From: Gaertneriomyces semiglobifer | Lineage: Eukaryota; Chytridiomycota; Chytridiomycetes; Spizellomycetales; Spizellomycetaceae | Reading direction: 5' to 3' | Assembly (NCBI GenBank): GCA_025558075.1 | Contig: JAHLKF010000020.1 | Location: 1-64,000, forward strand | Length of the DNA stretch: 64,000 bases | Part shown: positions 55,480 to 64,000 of the stretch, in pieces | Layout: every line of letters starts with the position of its first letter | Numbering within the stretch: position 1 is the stretch's first letter | The notes under the pieces: model-generated | Seen by the model: the letters and a program-made list of their open reading frames with translations, nothing else | Told to the model about the DNA's origin: nothing | The model's database searches: none | Made by a program: the position numbers and the translations under genes

Positions 55480-56727
55480 TGAAGCCAAACGCACTGCCAA
55501 AAAAAACAATCACAGCTTCTTCGTTTTTCGCACTGAGAGTCGTCGTCGTCGTTGCGCGTGTCGTGTCACTTATCGCTTACATTGCGCTGCATTTGCGAGG
55601 CAGAACGTACGCGTAGGTCGAAGATCACCAAGCAAGCAGCTCGAGCACAGGTATCCATATATTGTCTCGTTTCAACGAACTGCAGAGCATTGCGAAATGG
55701 AAGTGTCATACCCTCTACACTACGTGGCCTGACAGACTATCGACTGCTCTCAATTCATCCTCGATACCACCCATTTGCATGTCTCAAAACAATGATAGCT
55801 TGGTGGTCGACTGGACCCCGGGGCATGGGCATACCGGCGTGTCGAGACTGTCGAGCGCACGTCCGGAACAACCGCCGCCTCCACGACACTTGCCGTCGTT
55901 GTTGCCATTGACAAACAAACGGCGACGTACCATAAAATGGAAGCAACTCAGTATGTGCCAACAAGCATCACGCTTGCGGCGTGGGAAATTCTCCATTGCA
56001 TGTCATGGGGTACTATATACACGTATAGGTGTGTTAGTGGTGATATGCAGATTGGCAGGAGAGACATGACTATTTTCTTCGCAAGAGCATCGACGTATGT
56101 GGCTTGGACAAAGGATTATTAGATTTAGAACTGCGCGTTGAAGAGGAAAGAGACAAACGGTGCGTATGGTCCCTGGCGTAATAGCATGAGACCCAACAAT
56201 CTAGGGAGCATCCGAAGGCACGGAACCCGGCAGGCCGATCAGGTTTTTACTCAAGCACGGGGAGCGCCATAACCTCTGGCGATGTGAGCTGGTTTGGCAG
56301 CTTAAACATGACCCGCCGGCGAACACTGGTCCGCCGATACACACATCTTCTCTTGCAACCGTTTGGAATGCTCGTTACATAATCCATACTTACCATGAAG
56401 GCGAAGGAATTTGCTGGTTGGTTCGCACAATGCTATACAGTATGCAGTCAAATGCTGGGAATATGGGACAGGAGCGAGACTGCTTTTACGCGTACATTGT
56501 GTTATCGGAAACAATTGAGGATATCACGTGGAACACTTACGTAATGTGCTTACGAGAGACGTATGGCTGGACGTGTTCAGACTGACAGCTGCGCGTGCGA
56601 CTGACCTTTGACAAGCGTGAACAGTGTGAACATGGAACAAGACTACGACGACGCTCGTTAGTGATCTTCCCAGCGACATGAGCACCACTCCTGATCGTTC
56701 ATTCAATCATATTTATCCATATCAACG
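55480..56727. other. Intergenic, no gene recognised
   Basis: A 1.2 kb interval with overlapping short ORFs on both strands and no domain. Confidence 0.45.
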
Positions 56728-58651
56728 ATGTCGATGGCACCAGCACTCCGAATACCAGAAAATGGCTCAGGGATACGGATTCTTTTTTCCTTGCAGGCGC
56801 CTGCGGGCCGTATCCCCGACCAGGACGTATGGCACAAAACCTGCATCTTGATCTCGTCGGCCTCATGCGGCTGGAAGATCACTAGACAGCGCGGAGGCGA
56901 GGCGGTTTGTGTGCAGCTAAAGGCACAAGGCACAGCGTTTGGGGAGCTATTTGCAGAGCTGCAGAGCGTATCCCCGACGAGGACGCATGGCAGAGAAATT
57001 GCATGTCGCTCTCGTGGATCGTTTGACAGGTGCGAAACATGAACAGACTCTACGACGGGATGGGAACATATTTGGCGGCACTCAGAAAAGACGACTCCCT
57101 GGTATCAGACATGCTGGAGGAAGTCAAGACCCGATGCGAGTCGGACCATTTAACCAGGAGCTGCGGGATTGGGGAGAAGGACGCAAAAATGGGCATCGAC
57201 AGACTGGTAAACTAGTGGATGCAGTAGCGATGGACGGGCGAGAGCTCGCGACCACCTCCATTGTGGTGCCGCGCTAATGCTCCCAAAAAGCGGGCGGACC
57301 GAGGTGCAAGAGCTGTTCAGGTCGTCTGACAGGCGTCCTAAAGCCAATGGGAACATTGCATTCAATGATCCAAATATGGACATACTCGCCAATATAGGCA
57401 TTCATCTGGAGACACATGGCGGTGTCAGCGAAAGGACTGCCGACAAGGATGTCGCAGATAGTTGCCTGGGACTTATTGCCGGGGCAACTTTGTGGTGACC
57501 GAAACGGACGATCCGTACGGAACTGCTCTTCCGTCTCGGTCACCCTCAGTTACGAGGACACGGTGCTCGCACAACTGCTCGCAAGTTGTTCAAGGATGGA
57601 CCGCCGTACCCGGCCTTGTTTCTTCACCGTTCCCATTCTGTGGGTCGAGCGCTGGCAGATTCCGTCCGGAATCAAAAAGCAGCACAAAAGCCTCGGCAGC
57701 GATTTAGGGTTGGCGATAAGCAGAAAGGGATGAGTTTTCCGCCTCTGTCAAACGTCGACGCCAAGGCAAATCCGCCAGAAGTATCAAATTGACCTTTCGG
57801 TGGCGAACCGATCCGCGCCCACAGAAGACAGAAACCCTCGCTGATAACACCATCGCTGGAAGATCTACAGCAGTCACGTGGTTCGAGTTTCGACACCGTC
57901 ATCGGTCGAGCCATTCAGAATCGGTTAGAAAATAAGCTTCAGCAGAGCCCCTACTGGAATGCCCTTGACACGCCGCCGCACAGCTTGATTGCCTCGGCAA
58001 ACGGCGGGATCGCTTCTCGATGGGCATGCTGATGAAAACCCAAATCATGTTCAAGACGGCTGATATGCTCGTGTCCCGCGGATCGTAGGCATCCATGATG
58101 AATCATGAGATTCAAGTTTCCGCGCCACCTTACAGGACCTGCGGGAATCTGGCATCGCCCACTGTTTCGGATACGGTGTCGTATGGGGCATGCTCGAAGT
58201 CCTGGTGCTCGAACGCTTGGGACAATCCTTGGCAGAGGAGGCGCCTTTGGTCCCCCAGTGTCAGTGTTTAAGCGTTCTACAAGGCATAGTCAGCGCATCA
58301 TTGAAGGGCGAATGATGCGTTGAGTATGTCCGCCATCAATACGACGTATCAGACGAAGAAAACCTGGTGGTGGCAGAACATGTTAATTTGGCCCAGCTAG
58401 CGGCTAGCGACCGTGTATCGCCTGGATGGCTGGACCAAGCGGATTCGACCGGGACACAGATCGATCGACAGCCTTTTGGAGAGGTTGGCCGAGATAGAAG
58501 CAGGTATCCCGGGGTTCTGTGGACATGCAGTAAGTTCGGTAACTGGGCGGAGTACCGGCTAAATAAGCCCGACGACCTCACCGAACGGACGCACGATGTC
58601 TTTCGCGTCCTCTATTTCACGAAGTTGCCGTCAGGAGTCAACCTGCAATAA
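56728..58651 (+). pseudogene. Decayed protein-kinase-like gene, multiple frameshifts and stops
   Basis: Plus-strand fragments in changing frames look like remains of one large gene. Around 57030 reads MNRLYDGMGTYLAALRKDD. Around 57370 reads FNDPNMDILANIGIHLETHG, and around 57840 LEDLQQSRGSSFDTVIGRAI. Around 58120-58250 the frame reads LQDLRESGIAHCFGYGVVWG then MLEVLVLERLGQSLAEE, which has the hinge-region character of a kinase N-lobe. Later frames (58338 on) give YDVSDEENLVVAEHVNLAQL and FGNWAEYRLNKPDDLTERTH. Stops interrupt every path and I found no consistent intron set to remove them. An internal duplication is present near its 5' end. The kinase resemblance is modest; a different large family is possible. 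Confidence 0.45.
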
Positions 58652-58983
58652 TTATGGCGATGGCTGCATCGCGCGCCGATAAGGACGACAAGCAACGGCG
58701 CGGGAGCAGCAGTAGAACCGGCAAGATGTTCGACTATCTGTTTGAGCTTTATGGACATGGCGAAAAAAGCATCTGTGGCGCAAGTCCGACATCATTCTAG
58801 TGTCCATCGACCGTATACCACCAGCACAGAATCACACCTGTCCTGGTGGCATGCAAAGGCACCGTTTCTCGCCACCGGCAAAAGCGCCACAATCCAATGT
58901 GATGCAAGTAGTAAAATCCCATATGTAGAACTTCATACAGCTCGGATATTCAACGAGTGATTATATACACAGTTACGCTTCAA

Positions 58984-59849
58984 TTACTTTCCTACCAACT
59001 CCACAATCTTCTCAGCGACACCCTTTGCGCTGTTTGGATTCTGTCCAGTGACGACCCGTCCATCGGCAATAACGAACGCATCCCACTGTTCCTTTGCCTT
59101 TTCAAACTTGGCACCGCCCTTTTTCAGTGCATCCTCCAACATAAACGGCACAGCGTTCTCGAGTTTTACAGTGCGTTCCTCATCATTGGAGAAGCCCGTG
59201 ACACGCTTGCCGCTGATGATCGGCGTAGTGTCCTTTGAATCACCCGCGTCCGCTGGTGCGATATTGACAATACCAGCGGGACCGTGGCAGACTGCGGTCA
59301 GAAGACCTCCATTAGCGTAGATCTTTGCAGCGACGTGTTTCGAAGCCTTGTCGTGTGGAAGATCAAACATGGGACCTTTAGTTCAAGAGGAAAAAAAGAA
59401 CAGTATTAGACACGGGTGCGACCAATAACAGGGAGGGGAGACGTGCTCACCATGACCGCCCGGGAAGAACACTGCCGCAAACTGATTTTCCTTTCCAATG
59501 AATTCTTCAACCTTGACAGTGTTCTTCCAGAGGTGTTCAGCATCCTTATCCGCCAAGAACTTTTTGCATTCAGGGTCATCTTTGAACGCTTCCACCGAAC
59601 TCGGATCTAGCGGGGCTTCACCGCCTTTGGGTGAGGCAAAGACAATGTTGTAATGCGGTTTCAGAACATAGTAGGGGTGTGCAACTTCGGAAAGATACCA
59701 TCCAGTCTTTTTGCCAGTCTAGCAAAGGTTAAGTTGTTAATATAACAATGTTGCGTGGTGGGAAGGATGTGGGGTGCAGCGTATATACTCACGTTTCCGA
59801 GCTGATCGTGAGACGTGAGGATGAAAAGGATGCTCTTCTTGTCAGTCAT
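58984..59849 (-). CDS. DJ-1/PfpI superfamily protein, Hsp31-like
   Basis: Three exons (59849-59793, 59718-59451, 59375-58984) give 238 residues; phases agree. Hsp31-type proteins act as glutathione-independent glyoxalases and stress chaperones. The order of motifs fits: ILFILTSHDQLGN, then TGWYLSEVAHPYYVL with the conserved Glu, ASPKGGEAPLDPSSVEAF, AAVFFPGGHGPMFDLP, and the nucleophile elbow TAVCHGPAGIVN carrying the catalytic Cys. It ends GRVVTGQNPNSAKGVAEKI. All expected catalytic residues are present. Confidence 0.92.
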
Positions 59850-59925
59850 TGTTCTTGCCGTTGTTGAATTGTTATTGAAGTTCAAGTCAGGTTATTGGAA
59901 CTTGCAACTTCATCTCGAGGATCTA

Positions 59926-59934
59926 TTATATAGA
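59926..59934 (-). promoter_or_regulatory. TATA-like element of the DJ-1 gene
   Basis: The minus strand reads CTATATAAT about 75-85 nt upstream of the ATG at 59849, a sensible core-promoter position. Confidence 0.45.
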
Positions 59935-61090
59935 AACCGTTTACTAATCCGCCTTTCCATGGCGTCAGCAGTGACATGCTGCCAGTCATAACATCTCGAT
60001 CTCCAGGAGATCGCAGGCAGGGGTGGTGGGCATGGATGTTTGCAGGGGTATTAATATTGGCCTTGGAGGCTTCTGAAGGACTGGGATGACGTTGGCGTTA
60101 GACTGGTCGTGGCAGTGGCAGACGGGAAGGTAGTCTGCGCGACATTATTATGATATGGCTGCACCAGGAAACCGAGAACAATCAACGCAGACAAACAACA
60201 GCTTCTCGCGGGAGAGAAGCGCTTGATGCTGCAGAAAATCAAGTAAAGAAGGGATGTCTGTTTTAGAAAACGTACATGTACACCTTGTAGATATCGGCTC
60301 TGGAGAAAATCGACGACTACTACTCTCCCTCCTACCCAACCTCATCCTCATATGGAGTTTCTGCGACCCGGCCAGCACGCCCTTGTGCCTCATATGCCAA
60401 GAAGAAAGGACCGACCCGGAAGAGTCTATTGTAACCATATGCCCCAACAAGTCGAATCGGTTGGGCGGAAATTGAAAAGCGGAATTCCCTATATATATTT
60501 GGCGGCGGGTGCGCTGCTGGCGCCGAAGGTCAAGAGTTAGTACCCAGTTATATCACGCTTGTTACGGGCTGTACGGGTTTTCAACTACAGATATCAGTGG
60601 CCCGTAACAAGCGTGCTATAACTCATTCACACCAGGACGTAAAACGAGGATCTGGAGGGCTTTCAGCAAACATGGCTCGTCGCAATAATGCCATATGGGA
60701 CGGGGCCTCACCACCCATCCAACATGCAAAAAAATAATACATCAGCCTCGTTAATGCTGAGCGTTCCCTGACGCAGGATGTGCGTTGTGGCGTCTGTATA
60801 TGTTAAATCGACCGACCGAACTTTCTCACGCGTGTTCCATTTCCGCGAAGATGTGGCAGCGACGATGATGATGATACACAGTCCAAAAAAGCATAATCCT
60901 TCCTCGGTTTGGTGGCTCCTTCTAGTCATGGTCTGCACATATGCACATAGCGTCACGTTAAGGGGACGACGCAATGAGGCATCAACTAACCACCCGAGAT
61001 CCCCGCCCCAGCCGTTGAAATTGACGTTGCGTTAACGAGAACAACGAACAGAGTCATTCAACGTCAATCCTTACCATGATGTCATGTGGT
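59935..61090. other. Intergenic with inverted repeat; no gene recognised
   Basis: 1.2 kb between divergent genes. Contains the stem-loop at 60546-60623 and an AGGGG element at 60961-60965. Short ORFs only. Confidence 0.5.
60546..60623. repeat. Near-perfect inverted repeat (24-nt arms)
   Basis: Left arm 60546-60569 begins AGTTATATCACGCTTGTTAC; right arm 60600-60623 is its inverse with one mismatch. The loop is about 30 nt. Flanks were not checked for a target-site duplication. Confidence 0.9.
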
Positions 61091-61110
61091 CCCCTCATCC
61101 GATATAAAAG
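61091..61110 (+). promoter_or_regulatory. STRE-like CCCCT and TATA box of the small hydrophilic gene
   Basis: CCCCT at 61091-61095 and GATATAAAAG at 61101-61110 lie 110-130 nt upstream of the ATG at 61221. A second AGGGG is at 60961-60965. CCCCT/AGGGG is the stress-response element of yeasts; its use here is inference. Confidence 0.5.
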
Positions 61111-61220
61111 AAAGCCAGGCAAACCCTCGCACCCTCAAAGCAGGTTAAAATAACAAGCCTTCAACAAGTCACCAAAGCCAAATCTCCAACACCTCTCTAA
61201 ACCAAACTCTCATCTCAACC

Positions 61221-61439
61221 ATGTCTTCCAACAAGGCCACCGCTCAAACCACTCAAACCACCCAATCCGAAGCCCGCTCCGGCCTCACCAACATGAAAAC
61301 CACAGACACCGACCGTCCCGTGCAACAAGCACAAGAGGGCGAGCGTCACGGTGGAAAAGACTCGAACCAACCTCGGGCCGGTTTGACAAACATGAAAACG
61401 GAAGACAAGGAAAAGGTCATGCACAACTTGGACAAGTAA
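61221..61439 (+). CDS. Small hydrophilic protein with duplicated GLTNMKT motif
   Basis: Intronless 72-residue frame behind a strong TATA box. The composition is Thr/Gln/Lys/Glu/Asp-rich with no hydrophobic core. RSGLTNMKTTDTD (residues 20-32) is echoed by RAGLTNMKTEDKE (residues 52-64), about 32 residues apart. It looks like an intrinsically disordered hydrophilin/LEA-type stress protein; that function is inferred from composition and promoter elements only. No family recognised with confidence. Confidence 0.65.
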   Translation: MSSNKATAQTTQTTQSEARSGLTNMKTTDTDRPVQQAQEGERHGGKDSNQPRAGLTNMKTEDKEKVMHNLDK

Positions 61440-62078
61440 AGTATCCCCTCCGTTCTGGAGAATGATTGAAAAAGAAATTGGTAAGTATGTCACAACCATG
61501 TTATCTACTACAAACCCAAGTGGACGTGTTTGTAACCGTTGGTGGGCATTCTGTAGATCGGACTGCTATCGGTCTCAATTGACTCTCAGAGAGCACAAGC
61601 GGGGTAGATTGCAGTTCTGTATAAATGTTTGCCGGTGTTCAAATGAACATATTTTTTTTGGGAACCAGAAAAGCCAGAATCATCTTTCTTAGTTGTACTT
61701 TATCGCTGCTTCGTGAAGCAACGTTTGTTGAACGGTGTGACCATCCAAGTCGAGGTTGGTGCGCAGCCTACATCTACATCTACATAACAGAATCCTTTCA
61801 CCTCCACATCATCACCCGCAATTCATCAGCGACCTTGATTCCTTGTCCAGATTCCCTCGCACTTGATCTACATGGAAGCACCGAACATAATCATCAAAGC
61901 TTTCACAATGAATACTGTCATCCAGCTGATGGCAAGTTGGCAATGCGCTCTTGCCTGGCTGATTGTTGCTAACAGTGTACTTAGCTGCAAGATCGGTAGT
62001 CATGCATGAGGCCTGCCAGCACAACTATCTCGTAAATTTGCGTATCACATTCTAACCCTTGTGTTAAGACACATCCGC
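61440..62078. other. Intergenic, no gene recognised
   Basis: 3' region of the hydrophilic gene and leader of the tRNA-Gln. Contains a short ATCTAC repeat near 61770-61790. Confidence 0.5.
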
Positions 62079-62149
62079 GGTTCCGTAGTGTAGGGGTTAT
62101 CACATCAGACTCTGAATCTGATAACGGGAGTTCGATTCTCCCCGGGACC
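62079..62149 (+). tRNA. tRNA-Gln(CTG), copy 3
   Basis: 71 nt, apparently identical to copies 1 and 2. A CTTTTTG Pol III terminator lies directly downstream. Confidence 0.95.
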
Positions 62150-62567
62150 TGTTCTTTTTGCCATTTTTGGCTTCGAATGCGAGCCATGACCATTGAGTAG
62201 GTCGCATGGTAAGGGTGGATCTGGATCTGGAAAGCAACATCACACACACGCAATAGCACCAGAGCAGAAGGCCTTTCAAAAAAGAACAAAAACATTTGAA
62301 TATACTCGGAATATAAACATAGACAATCTTGCAATCTATGTCCCAACACCTCCAACCTCCGGAAACCTTTTTCAGACACACAGCTACAACAACATCATCA
62401 TAGCCAAAAACCAGTGCCCGTTTCTCTTTTCCGACCTCTTCTTCATACGCCAAAAAGGGAGGACATGGGCCGCTACAGCTAAGCTTAGCGGGGGCCCTCG
62501 CCAACCCTCTCACAAAGAATCAGTTTACTCGCTTCCCCTTCTCAGAAGTAAAAGAATGCGGCGTTCC
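62150..62567. other. Intergenic between tRNA-Gln and eIF4G
   Basis: About 420 nt, without a supported ORF; probably eIF4G 3' UTR in its right part. Confidence 0.5.
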
Positions 62568-64000
62568 TCATTCTAACCATTCCAACCCCTGCATACTCTT
62601 CCACTTTTCAAAACTCCCATCTTCTCGTCGGTCTTCAGGCCAGAATGCCGTCTTGATGCTGCCGCCTTCAAGCGTTTTGACGAGTTCTTGTGCCTTTTCT
62701 TCACCATCTTTTGATGTAATGTCCTTTAGCGTCTCTGCTACTATTGCTGCGGCAGGAGGTTTGAGGGATTTGGAGGATAGTAATGGGGCAGCGAGGGTAT
62801 GTATGTCGGAGAGAGACAGGGTAGATGCGATCAGCAGTCGTGATATGACAAGGCCGAGACGTTTGTAAAGTGTCGGACAGTCGGGCACGTTGTCTTCTGC
62901 GAACTCCAGTTGTACCCCAAGACTGAAAGACAAAAAACAAATTAGTATCCAGATTGACGTGATCCCGATTAGAATGCAAAGGACACATACGTAGTTTTTA
63001 ATGACTCTAGCGTGATAGCCTCGTCACCGACAAGGGTGGCGATCAACTCTCCGGTCTTGGTAACCCATCCAAGATCCTTTACTTCCGGCACAGCGTTCCA
63101 GAACTCGTCTAGGAAGTCTGCGTCATGATCGTGGGTTCCAAGTTCCTTGAGGGATTCCTTGACTTCGTTGACATCGAAAATACTGAAAAATTCGGATCTA
63201 ATACCGTGTAACTTGGCTTTCACCTGGTCGGCAGTAAGCGTCGGTACCGCCGGCTCTTCCTTCTTGGCAGGGGCATGGTCCACAGACGGGCGACGGCCAG
63301 AATCCACCGATTCCCGGCGGGCACCGAGAATGTCAAAAGCATTCGCGGTTTGTATGGAGTCGTTGCTCACATCTTTGGAACTGCTCGATCGGCTCAGGGG
63401 AGTGCCGGCCTTCTTGGGGTTCCAGCGGTTACTTCCCATCATGCCACCGGGGCCAAGTTGCATTGTGGTCATGTCCACCTTTGCGATGGAGATCTTACCC
63501 ATCCGAGACATATCAGCCGATGTGACTCTCATACTCGCACTTTGCCTTCCACCGGATGTTTGCCAACCTTCAGTACCAGTTTGCGATACCCTGGAATCTT
63601 GTGATCCCCGGCCTCCACCACGACGATCTCTGAACTGTTGATCTCTGGAGGGTAATCCACCACGGCTCGACTGCGAGGAGCGTTCTCGTCGCATACGTTC
63701 CTCCTCTTCTCTGGCCTTCTGCGCAGCCTCTTGGTGAATCTCAGCAATGGTTTTGGGTCCACTAGGGGCGTTCTTGCCCTTCCATCCGTTCCTGCGAAGC
63801 TCAAGGACATCCAGGAGCATGAAACGGATTCGAGAAGAGACCTTGAGATTTGTAGACAACTCGGTAATACGGGAAATGTAGCTGTCCATGTGGTGCTTGG
63901 CACGCTCGTGGTCAAGCTTCTCTCCAATAGTCACCAAGAATTTGGACAAAGACTCCAGGTCTTCCTCCTCGGGTTCGGAAACGTTCGCCAAGAGTTGCTG
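62568..64000 (-). CDS. eIF4G: Translation initiation factor eIF4G, C-terminal part (continues beyond window)
   Basis: Scaffold of the cap-binding complex that bridges eIF4E, eIF4A and eIF3. The window opens inside the end of the MIF4G domain: LLANVSEPEEEDLESLSKFL, TIGEKLDHERAKHHMDSYIS and SSRIRFMLLDVLELRRNGW. An Arg/Gly/Ser-rich linker follows (RDRRGGGRGSQDS, MMGSNRWNPKK). A second helical region from about 63220 to the end resembles an MA3 domain (NEVKESLKELGTHDHDADFL, EFAEDNVPDCPTLYKRLGLV, ISRLLIASTLSLSDI). One 58 nt intron (62990-62933, GTATGT...TTTCAG) joins in phase 2. The protein ends FEKWKSMQGLEWLE. The 5' part lies outside the window. Confidence 0.9.

Overview
This window looks like nuclear DNA of a zoosporic (flagellated, chytrid-type) fungus. 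Genes are interrupted by short introns, mostly about 50-90 nt, with GTRNGT donors, CTAAC-like branch points and YAG acceptors. The gene content mixes fungal families (velvet regulator, FRE ferric reductase, Big1/Voa1-like V-ATPase assembly factor) with genes expected only in organisms that build cilia: an AGTPBP1/CCP1-type tubulin deglutamylase, an AK9-type multi-domain adenylate kinase, and a candidate FBF1-like transition-fibre coiled coil.

Layout. 0-5.3 kb: the 3' part of the CCP1-like carboxypeptidase, a tRNA-Leu, and a seven-TM protein ending in an RGS domain. 5.6-12.3 kb: a secreted Gly/Asn-repeat protein, a rhodopsin-like GPCR whose gene model can be spliced almost completely by hand, and an FRE-type ferric reductase. 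14.1-17.7 kb: a histidine-phosphatase protein and a fused DhaK-DhaL dihydroxyacetone kinase. 18.3-24.5 kb: a PAQR receptor, another seven-TM protein and two SANT/Myb-like paralogues. 25.4-28.7 kb: tRNA-Lys and tRNA-Gln, and a velvet-domain regulator. 30.6-34.2 kb: a large Sec7/PH protein with a repeated GFLRR motif. 35-45.4 kb: a second Lys/Gln tRNA pair, small uncertain genes, AK9, and the FBF1-like gene. 45.6-55.5 kb: a Big1/Voa1-like gene, a CBS-domain protein, a Ser/Pro/Thr-rich hypothetical protein, a Crinkler-like-domain/TM/propeller protein and a small coiled-coil gene. 56.7-58.7 kb: a decayed kinase-like relic. 59-64 kb: a DJ-1/Hsp31-type protein, a small hydrophilic repeat protein, a third tRNA-Gln, and the 3' end of eIF4G.

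Two functional themes stand out. Several genes encode membrane receptors or G-protein regulators (7TM-RGS, GPCR, PAQR, 7TM). Others serve the zoospore flagellum (CCP1, AK9, FBF1-like). I see no operons, CRISPR arrays, transposases or obvious intact mobile elements. Domain assignments come from reading motifs by eye; splice junctions are predictions from consensus sites and frame continuity.
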